A stretch of DNA of 64,000 bases from Symbiodinium natans (GCA_905221605.1 CAJNDS010000591.1:485701-549700), one strand, 5' to 3'. Positions 23,848 through 35,373 are shown, numbered from the stretch's first letter. Translations and numbers: made by a program. The notes: generated from the letters alone by a model not told the origin.

Positions 23848-24245
23848 GTTCAAGGGTTCAAGGGTTTAAGGGTTTAAGGGTTTTAGGGTTTTAGGGTTTT
23901 AGGGTTTTAGGGTTTAGGGTTTTAGGGTTTTAGGGTTTTCGGGATTTAGGGTTTTAGGGTTTAAGGGTTTAAGGGTTCAAGGGTTTTAGGGTTTTAGGGG
24001 TTTAGGGGTTTAGGGGTTAGGGGTTTAAACCGGGGTTTAGGGGTTTAACGGTGTAAGGGTTTAAGGGTTTAAGGGCTCAAGGGTTTAAGGGTTTAAGGGC
24101 TTAAGGGCTTAAGGGTTTAAGGGTTGAGGGGTTGAGGGGTTTAAGAGAAAAGGGGTTTAAGGGCTAGGGTTGGTCAAGGGTTTGAGGGTTTTAAGGGTTT
24201 GAGGGTTTGAGGTTTTGAGGGTTTGAGGGTTTGGGGTTCAGGGTT
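23848..24245. repeat. Long degenerate array, TTTAAGGG-rich
   Basis: About 400 bp of variants, mostly TTTAAGGG and TTTTAGGG, changing gradually along the tract. Followed by C homopolymers and a (TA)n tract at 24358-24408. Confidence 0.88.
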
Positions 24246-24360
24246 CCACTTGGAAGGGGAAGCTTTTCAGATCAGACCTAGAGACCCCCCCCTTATTAGA
24301 AGGACCCTCCTCCCCCCCCCCCCCCCCAATTAGAAGGACCCCCCCAAAAAAAGCAAAATA

Positions 24361-24394
<34 letters not shown>

Positions 24395-24956
24395 CATATA
24401 TATATATAAAGTTTAGGGCAGTCCAGTCGTTCAGAAAGGCTTTAGGGTTAGGGCGTCTAAAGGGTTGCAAGGCCCCGTAGCCCTAAACCTTAAACCCCCA
24501 GTGGCTTGTAGGCTGCGCCGCGCCCCCAGCAGGGCCAGACGCATGCCTCTCGCCACCCCCACATGGGAATTTTTTCTTTTTGGGGGGTGAGGTTTATTTG
24601 GGGTTTTGGGGTTTTAGTTGCAACAAGGTTTAAGGGTGTTTTGGAGGTTTGGGGCTGAGGGCTTCGAAGGCTTAGGGCTTCGGCACCGGTACCTCAGAGA
24701 ACCCAGGTTTGTTAAAGGGGTTGAGGGTTTAGGGTGCAGCTTTGTCCTGGGCTTTCAGGGCGGTATAGGCTGCATGCCTCAACTGGCAACTACCACCACC
24801 CAAAACAAAAAGGCCAGGCTTCTCATCGCCTGATTTTGGGTAGGTGGTTGAGGAGCCAGAGACCCCTCAAATCCATAGGGTTGCACCAGGTTGCAAGAAA
24901 CCCATGTCTTTTGGGGGTTAGGATTCAGGGAAATCCTCCTCCTCCCACCTAGTTTA

Positions 24957-25050
24957 GACCTAAACCCTAAACCCTAAACCCTAAACCCTAAACCCTAAAC
25001 CCTAAACCCTAAACCCTAAACCCTAAACCCAAAACCCAAAACCCTAACCC
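24957..25050. repeat. CCCTAAA array
   Basis: Ten or more perfect units, then CCCAAAA variants. Confidence 0.9.
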
Positions 25051-25246
25051 TCCTCGTACTTCCGAAGGCCCATACTGGCACGATGCCCTCTGGGGTGCCA
25101 ACGCGCATAGTTGCATCTCCTGCCGCTTGGCCTTGAGGGAAGTTGCCGGGTTTAGGGTTTAGGGTTTAGGGTTTAGGGTTTAGGGTTTAGGGGTTTAGGG
25201 GTTTAGGGTTTAGGGTTTAGGGTTTAGGGGCCTGGCACCTGATTTT

Positions 25247-25377
25247 GGCCTCTTTACCCTTCAGGGTTCTGAAGTATATGGCCCCTTGGATTTTATAGGG
25301 TATTTCGGGCGGTATATAAGGGTCCCCAATTAGAGGGCCCGCATCAAGGGAATGTCACTACCCTGACACAGGTTCCC
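25247..25377. mobile_element. Family E fragment
   Basis: Interior GGGTTCTGAAGTATATGGCCCC and right end TCACTACCC match family E; the left end is lost. Confidence 0.55.
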
Positions 25378-25960
25378 ACCCCGGGCCCGACATAAGCCGA
25401 AAGCCCGCCACCTGAACCCAAAACCGCAACGAGCCTTAGGGTTTAGGGTTTAGGGTTTCGGGTTTAGGGTTTAGGGTTTAGGGTCATTAACAACACCCCT
25501 CCCTCATCCGACCCTCTGCTTCAGCCGAGGCCCGCGGATATGTGGCTTGGCCAGTGTGTGACCGCTGTAAATGGCAACTCCTCAATAGGAATGTGCAGGG
25601 CTCAAGGTTTAGGTTTGGACATAAGAGTTTGTAGGGTTCAGGCAGCGTCCTTCGCACTTTGATGCCCTGCCCCGACGACCCCGACATCTTACGCTCTACT
25701 ACCCTACCCATCTACTACCCCAATCATCACCCTTCCACACTCATTCTTCCTCACCCGAAACTACTACCCCAATACCTGAATTATCGCCTCACTGCCCAAA
25801 GCCTCCCCACCCAAAAGCACTAAACCCCAAACCCTAACCCATCTCCCCTACCTTTCAGGGATCCGAGTGCTCCGTCGCTTCCCCTAAGCCCCAAACCCGT
25901 TTAGGGTTTAGGGTTTAGGGTTGGGGGTTTAGGGTTTAGGGTTCAGGGCTTTTGCGCCAG

Positions 25961-26240
25961 GCGGTTTCTGTGGGGACTTTGCCGATGGACTGCGATGCGG
26001 CGCCTGCAAACTCCGCTTTTACTGCTCCGATGTCTGTCAGAAGGAGGACTGCTCCGGGTCGAAATTCGGGGGGTTTCGGGTTTAGGGTTTAGGGTTCGGG
26101 GCTTCCGTCGTGAAATTGAAAGGAGCCTCTTTCAGCCCAGAAGAACCAAACCGAGCCCTCAGGCCCTGAACCCCGCAAAGTACCCAAACTTGTCGGAGGA
26201 ATGGAAATATCACAAGGCAGAGTGCAGACGCGTGCGGTGA
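25961..26240 (+). CDS. MYND-type zinc finger protein, last two exons (25961-26046, 26199-26240)
   Basis: MYND fingers bind two Zn ions and mediate protein-protein contacts. The first exon follows GCGCCAG|G and reads GFCGDFADGLRCGACKLRFY, then CSDVCQKE. The second reads EWKYHKAECRRVR and stops at TGA 26238-26240. Joined, they give C-x8-C-x2-C-x4-Y-C-x3-C-x7-H-x3-C. The two exons are in different frames, so an intron is required, and the Zn-ligand spacing fixes the splice. The first codon is split; if the upstream exon ends in T the codon is Cys and completes the first C-x2-C pair. The intron (26047-26198) uses a GA donor and AG acceptor, both inside the flanking 6-bp repeat GGAGGA, and contains TTTAGGG units. 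Upstream exons are unknown. Confidence 0.82.
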
Positions 26241-26274
26241 CCGGATATGGAGGCCGACTCAAGCCTAGTAGTAG

Positions 26275-26360
26275 AGAAGGTAGCCTTTCACCTTTTTGGG
26301 TTAGTATAATTCCCTTATAATCCTAAAGGTTAACCTTGAATTCCCCCAGGTTACTGGACA
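26275..26360. mobile_element. Family L element, copy 2
   Basis: Same motifs as 19782-19875, about 35 bp downstream of the MYND gene stop codon. Confidence 0.65.
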
Positions 26361-26999
26361 ACTAAGCAAGCTTGGGGAATTGTGGGTAGGGGTGGGGGGG
26401 AGGTTCTGGGATGCAAAGCTGGCAGGGCTGAGGCAAGTAAGGTCAGGTTTGGAGCTTTCTGGGTTTAGGGTTTACGGTTTAGGGTTTAGGGTTACCCTGA
26501 ACCCCTATACTCTAAACCAAGACCCGAAACCCTAGACCCTAACCCGATCGCCCCAAAAGCAGCCCCCAGAAGCCCTAAACGAGGCTTCTCATGGCTCTTC
26601 GAGGGACCTGACGCACGGAGAACTGGTAGGGGGGGAGGCAGCCGCAACCAGCAAGCTACCGTACACCCTAAACCCACAACCCTAAACCCTGTTCCCAAAC
26701 TAGGCGGCAACCCGAAGGTTTGGAAACTACAGTAGTCCTTCAGGACTTGTCGACACAGGATTCCTGAACCTAAATCCTCAACCCTAACCCCTAAACCCTA
26801 AATCCTAACCCTAAACCTAAACCCTCAACAGTAAACTCCAGACAGTTGGAACATGGTTTAAGGATGGTTAGAGCTAGGATTCCCTCTAGTGTACCTTTTG
26901 GGGTGAAGGATTCAGTGAAGGATGTTCCAACTTTTTGGAGATTACTGTAAACCCTCAACCCTAAACCCTTGCCACAGAATCCTGTAACACTCAGAGCAA

Positions 27000-27420
27000 G
27001 GCCTGTGGTTTTGCACAAAGCCCTTTTGCTCGTTTGCGGATTGGCTGCCTGCCATCTTGCCACACGATTCGAGTAGAGAGACGTGCGCTGCTTGCGCTGC
27101 AGTTTTGTTAGCAAGTTATTCCTGCGCTGGAACAGCACGGTATTTTTGCGGTGAAAGCGGGGTGTGTGTGGTGGATATTGTGTTTGGTTACGGTGCATAG
27201 CCGAGTTTGCCGATGGAAGGCTTACATGAGAAGAAGTACCGTGCCGTTCCACGAGGCAGTGTGGCGTTCCGAAGTCCAGCCCCGCTGGATGTACATATGC
27301 AGGAAAGATGCATTTTAGTAGTTGTAGCTGCGGAGAGCAGCGCCGGAAGCAGCTTGGCTAGGAGTCGGGAAGTGGCGTAGGGTTTTGGAAATGTCTACGG
27401 TTGCCCGAAGCTAATACCCT
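27000..27420. other. Unassigned stretch with a minus-strand open frame
   Basis: A minus-strand frame (ATG at 27252) runs about 95 codons through non-repetitive sequence before entering telomere-like repeat. Composition is basic (Arg/Gln/Asn-rich). It could be a real minus-strand gene or chance; no domain recognised. Confidence 0.3.
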
Positions 27421-27475
27421 AAGTCCGAAACCTTATAGACCCCAATCGTGGATTGGGGTTTAGGGCTATCGAAGT

Positions 27476-27617
27476 TGAGGGTAGTTACATGATCCCTTAA
27501 TATGAGCCCCTAAATAGGGACCCCTTTATATACCCCTCATGTGCCCTGTAAAATCCAAGGGCCCATACTTCAGAACTCTTCAAGAAGGTAAGGGACCATC
27601 TTGAGGGACTATGTAGC
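27476..27617. mobile_element. Family E element, diverged
   Basis: GGGTAGTTACATGATCCC left; right end degraded (GGGACTATGTAGCTTCCC). Confidence 0.65.
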
Positions 27618-28681
27618 TTCCCGTGGATCGAAGTTGAAGTTTAGGGTTTAGGGTTTAGGGTTTAGGGTTCAGGGTTCAGGGTTTAGGGTTTAGGGTTTAG
27701 GGTTTAGTTTCATGCAGGGTTTTGTAACAGCTGAAGATAGGGCTCGGCGCTCTCTCCTCGCGCTCGCCTTTCCGCAGTTGCAGGCAGCATAAGGAAAAAG
27801 AGCATGCACGTCTCGACCTAAACCCTAATCCCTAAACCCTCAACCCTAAACCCTAAACCCGGGGGAGCCCGGGACGACCAAACCTTCCGAATTTCGGCTT
27901 GTGGCTTGAGGGTGTAGGAGGCCTGCGCACCTGCATGCACTTTAGGGTCTAGGAGTGTTTAGGGTTTAGGGTTTAGGGTTTAATTAGGGTCTAGGGCTAG
28001 AAGAGGCGACCTCTGTGGCTTCAGAAGTCTGAATCTGCCTCTGCCATGGCCGAGCGCCCGGAACGCCTCAAAGGAGGCCAGCGGGTTTAGGGTTTAGGGT
28101 TTAGGGTTTAGGGTTTAGGGTTAGAAAAAAGGGTTTAGGGTTGCCTCTTGCAGCAGCAGAGGGTTCGTGAGGGTTAGCCCATAGAATCATTGCACAGGCG
28201 TATGTAGGGAGATAGAGGGTTTGGGGTTTAAAGGGATAGATGATGCGTTTTCCCAAAACTCTTGGGGAAGTCTACCCTGGTTAGCGGGTATCTTGGACAG
28301 GTATTTCGGCCCATCCTTTTCCGACACTTATTCATGATGAGGAGATTCTGGCCCCAAGCCCTGTAACCACACCCCGTAAACCCTAAACCTTAAACCCGAA
28401 ACCCTTGAAGAAGGCAGGGACCTTTGTTGCCATACGCCACCCTCGAAAACCAAACGAACCCGAAAATTGGGATTGTAAACCCATAACCCTAAATCCTGTA
28501 CTATGCAGCAGAAACCCTGTACTCCCAGAATCTCTATGAAGGTACGTGGGCCTAAACCCTACACCCTAAACCCTAAACCCTAAACCCTAAACCCTAAACC
28601 CCCAGTAGCCCCTTCCTTGGCCCATTTGATCCTTGAGGGTGGCCGCAGGAGCCGCGATCTGAAACGGTCTTCGGGCTCTCC

Positions 28682-28806
28682 GGCCCTTGAACCCTAAACC
28701 CTAAACCCTAACCCCAAACCCTAAACCCTAAACCCTAGCCCCTAAAGCCTAAACCCTAAACCCTAAACCCTAAACCCTAGCCCTAAACCCTAAACCCCCA
28801 AACCCC
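28682..28806. repeat. CCCTAAA array with CCCTAGC/CCCCAAA variants
   Basis: Irregular C-rich array of about 125 bp. Confidence 0.88.
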
Positions 28807-29199
28807 TACATGAACCGCAGGCGCGGCGCGCTATGAGGCATTTCTATCCGAGCAGCTCCAGCAGCCGCTCGGCTCGCGTGTGATGAGGGGGCGAGTTCAC
28901 CTCCATCATCTCTTCATAGTTTAGGGGTTTAGGGTTTAGGGCTAGGGTTTAGGGTCTGGGGTTTAGGGTTTAGGGTTTGGGGTTTGGGGTTTGGGGTTTA
29001 GGGTTTAGGGTTTAGGGTTCAATGGGCCGGAGAGCCCGATCTATTGTTGAACCAGAGCAGAAGTGAAGGACCATGCAAAACCCATGCAGTCCGTGCATAC
29101 TGCGGATCAAAAAGAGCGTAGGGTAGGTTTGACGGCCTTCACCAGGGTTTGGGGCTGAAGGGATACAAGGAGGGATTATAGAAGGGACCCTTGATCTTA

Positions 29200-29370
29200 T
29201 TCCCTTATCTACATCCCACTTGGGAATTATTGCTTATTTTTGTTTACATAAAACCCAAGAGGATATTGAAAATAATGGTTTTATTAAGGTTCTAAGGGGA
29301 GTATAGTTATGTAACCCATATACCCCCATGTAGTCCCTATCTAAACCTAAGTAGCCCCAATGTCGCCCCA
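29200..29370. mobile_element. Family K element
   Basis: CTTGGGAATTATTGCTTATTTTTG ... CCCAAGAGGATATTGAAA, then GGTTCTAAGGGGAGTATAG and CCTAAGTAGCCCC motifs. Confidence 0.65.
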
Positions 29371-29389
29371 AGGGTACCTCTCCATCAGC

Positions 29390-29530
29390 CCCTAAACCCT
29401 AAACCCTAAACCCTAAACCCTAAACCCTAAACCCTTGCGAAACGGGTGGGAAAAAAAACCCTAAACCCTAAACCCTAAACCCTAAACCCTAAACCCTAAA
29501 CCCTAAACCCTAAACCCTAAACCCTAAACC
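29390..29530. repeat. CCCTAAA array interrupted by an A-rich spacer
   Basis: Two blocks separated by CGGGTGG and a run of A, a spacer that recurs elsewhere. Confidence 0.9.
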
Positions 29531-30005
29531 GAAGCTTCCTGATTTTTTCAAGCATGGATGCTTGGCCCTCGACCACGACTTCTGGCCAACAAGGGGCCTG
29601 CTAGGTTCCAAGGCTAGGTCCTAAACCCTAAACCCCAAACCCCAAACCCTAAACCGGAGAAGTCTTGGGGTTCCCCCAAAACACGGAACCACCCCAGCCC
29701 TGAGATATGCCCAAGACTCAAGGGCTAGGGTTTATAGGGTTTAGGCCATACCTGGACCTTCAAAAGCATGTAAAAACATTGCCCAAAGTCTATTTAAAAA
29801 AGAGGACCCACAATTTACATGGTTTGGGGGCTCAGGTAGGGTTTACCTGAAGGCGCTAATGTAGTTCCTTCTTGTGTGATAGTTCTAGGGGATTCTAGTA
29901 TACACTACATAGGGACTTTCATGTAGGGTCTCAAGGGCCGCGGGGCTGTTTTCTCAAGCTTGGCCACCAGCCAAGCATCCGAACCCCTAAGCTGGGTTCA
30001 GGGAT

Positions 30006-30093
30006 TAGGGTTTAGGGTTCGGGTTTAGGGTTTAGGGTTTAGGGTTTAGGGTTTAGGGTTTAGGGTTTAGGGTTTAGGGTTTAGGGTTTAGGG
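30006..30093. repeat. TTTAGGG array
   Basis: About twelve units, G-rich on +. Confidence 0.9.
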
Positions 30094-30186
30094 TACCTGA
30101 AAGTGCAGCAGTCCTAGCTGTAAAAAGGGTACCTGAAACCTCACAGCCACTCCAGGGCCTGGACGACTACTGGTTTGGGGTTTAGG

Positions 30187-30299
30187 GTTTCTTAGTAGTC
30201 CAGTGGTACCCTTTTACACTTTTTTTGGGTTCTGGGTTCCCTTATAAAGAAACCAACCCAAAAAATAAGGGTGCCCTTATCATGATATGGTTACTAGGC
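30187..30299. mobile_element. Family B element
   Basis: AGTCCAGTGGTACCCTTTT left, AAGGGTGCCCTTAT ... ATGGTTACTAGGCTACT right. Confidence 0.75.
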
Positions 30300-30808
30300 T
30301 ACTAGGGCTTAGGCAAGCGGGCCTAAACCCTAAACTAGGACCCGGCGCAGGCCTTTATTTTCAATTTACAACCAAAAAAAGGGGCACCCTGTTTATTCCT
30401 AGGTTACTCCTGGGTCTAGTAGCCCTAAACCCTAAACCCTAAACCCTAAAGTTAGGACCCAAAGTTAGGGTCAGTCCCGTGATCCCAAGGTTGAAGACTG
30501 CACTCGTGTCCCACTATGTCTGCGAAGCGGATGCAGCTGCGCCTGCATGGGTTCAGTTCCTGAACGACCCGAAACCCTAAACCCTAAACCCTAAAACCTA
30601 AAACCTAAAACAAATAGAAAGCCCGGGTACAAAAACCCCCACCCAGCCCACGGGCTGACTCCACAAACGCTACAGGTGCGTCAGGCCGTGGAAGTTGAAC
30701 CCGTTTAGGGTATACGGGTTTAGGGTTTAGACTCCGGGCGAGGTGGCAAGCCTGTTGCAAAAGGGTTTAGGGTCAAGGCCTCATAATTTCGTAGGGTCTT
30801 GGCACTAC

Positions 30809-30943
30809 TTACTTAGCAGCTCTTTTCATCTTAGCAAGTCTACTTAGTATCCCCTAGAAACCCTACCTTACCCTAGCAACCCTATTCTGGTCCCCGTATA
30901 ACCACCTACCCCTACTACGTCAAACAGGGCTTCCAAATAGGGC
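30809..30943. mobile_element. Family D element
   Basis: AGCAGCTCTTTTCATC left, GGGCTTCCAAATAGGG right; interior GTCTACTTAGTATCCCC is shared with other copies. Confidence 0.72.
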
Positions 30944-31673
30944 GTAATGGAGGAGAAGGGGGTTCTCCGACCAGGCTGCCCTGACTTTTCAAGCTGGCCC
31001 CGAGGCTTCGGGTTTAGGGTTTAGGGTTTAGGGTTTAGGGTTTAGGGTTTAGGGTTTAGGGTTTAGGGTTTACGGTTCAGAGTTTAGGGTGTAGGTCCAC
31101 CCGATATTCTTCAGGAAGCAGACCCAAATGATTTCCTTTGTCAAGGGTCGTATGGACTGCCCCTACGATTAAACCAGCTAATCCCCAAACCCCAAACCCT
31201 AAACTGCTGCGGTTTGCGGTTTAGGGTTTCAGGTTTAGGGTTTAGGGTTCTCTGCACATGGAACTCCGAGTCGCGACTTGACAAGGAGCCCGCGCCTTCG
31301 CCAGCCAACGATGCAAAGACAGGCCAGTTGCTAGGGTTTAGGGTTCAGGGTTTTTCGTTAGGGTTTAGGGTCAGAGGCCAGCGTTTAGGGTTTGGGGTCT
31401 AGGGTCCCGTTCGCGAGTTTGCCCTAAGGTTCCAGGTATCTGTATAGCATATACATGCTTAGTAGCTAAATGAGTACACTCTACACCTTTTGGGATACTA
31501 TACCCCCCCCTAAAGCTCTGAAAGTTTACACTTTCTTGGGGGGCATATGAATTCAGCAATTAAGAGGTAGCATTACCCCTGTAAGGAAGACTATCCTTCA
31601 TCTTTAAGGAGGGGTTCTTACGCAAGTAATATTCTAAGTAGAATGGCAAGAGCCCTAAATTAAATTGGGTTCG

Positions 31674-31815
31674 ACTTGGAGGTTCAAGCTGCTTATTAAC
31701 CAATTCTAGCTGTACTTAGAACAGTACTTCTAACCAGAAAAGGGCATTTAAGGGGCTTATGAGTGGGTTCGAAATACACTCATTATTGGGTAGTAAGTAC
31801 CATGAACCTCCAAGT
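31674..31815. mobile_element. Family A element
   Basis: ACTTGGAGGTTCA left and CCATGAACCTCCAAGT right, about 142 bp, followed directly by CCCTAAA units. Confidence 0.75.
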
Positions 31816-32229
31816 AGCCCTAAACCCTAAACCCTAAACCCTAAACCCTAAACCCTAAACCCTAAACCCTAAGCCCTAAACGGCCCGAAACCCTAAACCC
31901 TAAACCTCCAAGGATCCTAGGAAGCCCTTCGCCTCCAGGGGTTGGCTGGCCTCCTCCGAAAGAGGACAGCGAGATGCTCTCGAAGCCTACGGAAGAGCTT
32001 CTGAGCATGCCACATGCCAGGGTTAGTGGCTTGCTGAAGGGTTTAGGGTTTAGGGTTTAGGGTCCTAAACCCCACACCCCAAGCCCTAAACGCTATAAGC
32101 GTTGGGGGATGCTTGCTTGGGGGATGGTTGGGTTACCTCCGTGAGGCTTTTTTTCGGCGGGTGAACCACAAGGTCCCCCCCTCGACTTTCTGCATCAGAG
32201 GCCTCCTGACCCGTAACAGTTGCACCCTT

Positions 32230-32331
32230 GGGATGGTCCCCCTTTTTCTAACAGCCCTTAATAGGGAATAGAAGGGGGGGGGGTACGATAATCCCTACTA
32301 AGTAGTGCTAGTATAAGGGGGAACGTCCCAA
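32230..32331. mobile_element. Family C element
   Basis: CTTGGGATGGTCCCCC left, GGGGGAACGTCCCAA right. Confidence 0.78.
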
Positions 32332-32753
32332 CTTGTAACCCTTGCACCCCTAGCCCTCCTTAGACGAAGCTGCTCTTTGCGGAAGAAGACCCCCCAAACA
32401 AACAAGACATATTCTTCCTGATAAGGGAGATACAGGTGCTCTTACCTTTTCTTGGGGGGAAGGAAGGGTATTGACAAACCCTAAACCCTGAACCCTGAAC
32501 CCTGAACCCTAAACCCTAAACCCTAAACCCTAGCCGTTGCTAGAAGTTACAAAGGCACAGCCGGTCCAAGGCCAGGATTTCCGCACATCCTCTCATGGGT
32601 TTCCCTGCTACCCCAATCTATTTAGGGTTTAGGGTTTAGGGTTTAGGGTTTAGGGTTTAGGAGGTTTCATGGGCTTCCCTGCAGGGGAACCCATGATCTT
32701 CAAGCCTAGACACCACGCAAAGCAAGAAGTATGCGGTAAGTTCTCGAAGAGAC

Positions 32754-32900
32754 ATGTATGTACGTATGTATGTATGTATGTATGTATGTATGTATGAATC
32801 TCAAACTTTACATAACGACACACACACATATATATATAGGTGTATAACAAAAAACCTCTTCGTATGTCTGTATGTATGTATGTATGCATGTATGTATGTA
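32754..32900. repeat. (ATGT)n microsatellites
   Basis: Two GTATGTAT tracts (about 32754-32795 and 32866-32900) with CA and TA repeats between. Confidence 0.85.
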
Positions 32901-33176
32901 GGGCCCTATAGCCCGTAAACCTCACACGCGTGAAAACAGTACGCCAGCAGGGTGTCACATTTCTTGTCTCCGAGAGCTGCCCACATGGACAGCACGGATC
33001 TGGCATGCTGTGATAATAGGGGAGCGTTGCAAGTGTTTAGGGTTTAGGGTTTAGGCTTTAGGCTTTAGGGTTTAGGGTTTAGGGGGTTTCCAGGGTTTAT
33101 AGGGTTTATAGGGTTGAAAGGGTTTGTAGGGTTTATACGGTTTATGGGGTTTCGGGTTTAGGGCCTGCACAGCATC

Positions 33177-34637
33177 ATGTCCCTTATGATCGAGGTAAGC
33201 CTGCTCAGTGGCAGGACGGTATCGTTGGAAGCAGGACCGGGTGAGCTCGTAGAAGCATTGAAGAGCAGGGCGCAGAGGTCTTTAGGAGTTGGCCGTGGCA
33301 GACTCCTGGACTCCTGCGGAGGCGTTCTGGACGGAGCAGACACGCTTGAGGAATCTGGGTTGAAGAGGGGCGATGCGCTGACCTTGCAGATGAGAAGCGT
33401 TCGCATACAAAGCAGCCCAGGTGCTTTTGCTGCAATGCTGGGCGACGGGTCTGTTGTGACCTGGGGCAATCCTTTTTGCAATGCCGACATCAGCGATCAG
33501 CTGGTGGATGTGCAGCAGATCCAAGCATCTGAACGGGCGTTTGCCGCCATTCTGGGCGATGGGTCTGTTGTGACATGGGGGGCTACATATTGTGGTGGCG
33601 ACAGCAGCGATGTGAACGATCAGCTGAAGGATGTGCAGCAGATCCAGGCAACTCAAGGGGCGTTTGCTGCCATTTTGCGAGATGGGTCCGTTGTGACCTG
33701 GGGTGCTGCTCCCAGTGGCGGCAACAGCAGTGCTGTGCAAGGTCAGCTGCAGGATGTGAAACAGATCCAGGTATCTTTGTGGGCTTTTGCTGCCATTCTG
33801 GGCGACGGATCTGTTGTGACCTGGGGCCATTATGGCTATGGTGGCAGCAGCAGTAGTGTGAACGATCAGCTGAAGGACGTGGAACAGATTCAAGCTACCG
33901 GCACAGCTTTTGCTGCCATTCTGCGCGACGGGTCTGTTGTCACTTGGGGTAGTCCCTACACTGGTGGCGACAGCACGGCTGTGAAAGCTAAGCTGAAGGG
34001 CGTGCAGCGGATCCAAGCTAACCTAGTTGCATTTGCTGCCATTCTGATGGATGGGTCTACCATAACCTGGGGTGATCCTGATGGTGGTGGTGACAGCAGT
34101 GATGTGAACGATCAACTGAAAGATGTGCAGCAGATCCAAGCAACTCAAGAAGCGTTTGCTGCTGTTCTGGGCGATGGGTCTGTTGTGACCTGGGGCGATC
34201 CAGACTATGGTGGCGACAGCAGTGATGTGAACGATCTACTGAAAGATGTGCAGCAGATCCAAGCAACTCAACGGGCGTTTGCTGCCATTCTGGGCGATGG
34301 GTCCGTCGTGACCTGGGGCGATCCTGACTGTGGTGGTGACAGCAGCGATGTGAACGATCAGCTGAAAGATGTGCAGCAGATCCAGGCAACTCAAGGGGCG
34401 TTTGCTGCCATTTTGCGAGATGGGTCCGTTGTGACCTGGGGTGCTGCTCCCAGTGGCGGCAACAGCAGTGCTGTGCAAGGTCAGCTGCAGGATGTTCAGC
34501 AGATCCAAGCAACTGACCACGCTTTTGTTGCCATTTTGGGCGATGGGTCTGCCGTGACCTGGGGTGATCCTGGCTATGGCGGCGACTGCAGTTCTGTGAG
34601 GTTTCCGCTGACGAACATGCAGGGATGTGAGCGCTAA
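33177..34637 (+). CDS. Ubiquitin-like plus RCC1-like repeat protein, 486 aa
   Basis: The only long uninterrupted ORF. Residues about 4-72 look like a ubiquitin-like fold (MIEVSLLSGRTVSLEAGPGE at the start, then a GDALTLQ end). After it come ten tandem repeats carrying DGSVVTWG or a variant; the first is about 38 aa and the rest 41 aa, a short RCC1-like blade predicting a beta-propeller-like repeat domain. Proteins of this type are abundant in Symbiodiniaceae and are often labelled HERC- or RCC1-like; no HECT or kinase domain is present, so catalytic function is not supported. An in-frame stop lies at 33159-33161 and ATG 33177 is the first start; a second ATG is three codons on. No intron is needed. 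Repeats 3 and 9 are almost identical in DNA. It is flanked by telomere-like and GGGTTTATA-type repeats. Confidence 0.85.
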   Translation: MSLMIEVSLLSGRTVSLEAGPGELVEALKSRAQRSLGVGRGRLLDSCGGVLDGADTLEESGLKRGDALTLQMRSVRIQSSPGAFAAMLGDGSVVTWGNPFCNADISDQLVDVQQIQASERAFAAILGDGSVVTWGATYCGGDSSDVNDQLKDVQQIQATQGAFAAILRDGSVVTWGAAPSGGNSSAVQGQLQDVKQIQVSLWAFAAILGDGSVVTWGHYGYGGSSSSVNDQLKDVEQIQATGTAFAAILRDGSVVTWGSPYTGGDSTAVKAKLKGVQRIQANLVAFAAILMDGSTITWGDPDGGGDSSDVNDQLKDVQQIQATQEAFAAVLGDGSVVTWGDPDYGGDSSDVNDLLKDVQQIQATQRAFAAILGDGSVVTWGDPDCGGDSSDVNDQLKDVQQIQATQGAFAAILRDGSVVTWGAAPSGGNSSAVQGQLQDVQQIQATDHAFVAILGDGSAVTWGDPGYGGDCSSVRFPLTNMQGCER

Positions 34638-35146
34638 ACACTATTTTTCTGTGCCGTACTTGATAGACACGGACCCTGCATGTTTTTGTTGACGCAACAC
34701 CTTTCCCTTGTGCTAGTCTCAGTCATTCTCGTGCTCATAGCCTTGCTCATACAAGTGATGAGCCCTCTAAACCCTAAACCCTAAACCCCAAACCCTAAAC
34801 CCTTGTTTCCCCACTACTTAGGTCGCTTCCTACAGGAGCCCTAGGAGTTCAATCATTTATCCATCGTATCGCCTTGTCACCACAATAGCTGCGCTTGTAG
34901 GGTTTAGGGTCAAGAAGGGTTTAGGGTTGCCTGGGCAGTGCAGCAGTCCTGGCCGTAAGATGTGCGTTTAGGGTGTAGGGTTTAGGGTTTAGGGTTTAGG
35001 GTTTAGGGTTTAGGGTTTAGGAAAGAAGCAAACTTTAGCTACCCAGACGCTGCTGCTCATGAATGCGCCTGTGTAACTGCGACCTTCTGTTGGTGGATTT
35101 CGATGTGAGGCAGCTGGCCTAGGACCCAAGTTGTGACCCAAACCCT

Positions 35147-35345
35147 AAACCCTAAACCCTAAACCCTAAACCCTAAACCCTAAACCCTAAACCCTAAACC
35201 CTAAACCCTAAACCCTAAACCCTAAACCCTAAACCCTAAACCCTAAACCCTAAACCCTAAACCCTAAACCCTCAACCCTCAACCCTAACCCTAAACCCTA
35301 AACCCTAAACCCTAAACCCTAAACCCTAAACCCTAAACCCTAAGC
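35147..35345. repeat. Long CCCTAAA array, about 28 units
   Basis: One of the longest near-perfect arrays, with a brief CCCTCAA interruption. Confidence 0.95.
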
Positions 35346-35373
35346 CGCCCTAAGCCCTAAACCCTGTACCCAG

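Noticed and set aside
32650-33006. 118-codon minus-strand ORF
   Set aside because: Dominated by ATGT and CA/TA microsatellites translated as His-Thr-Tyr repeats.
33205-34641. Several minus-strand and +2 ORFs inside the RCC1-like gene
   Set aside because: They mirror the 123-nt repeat of the real gene; the + frame has the recognisable repeat signature and start/stop.
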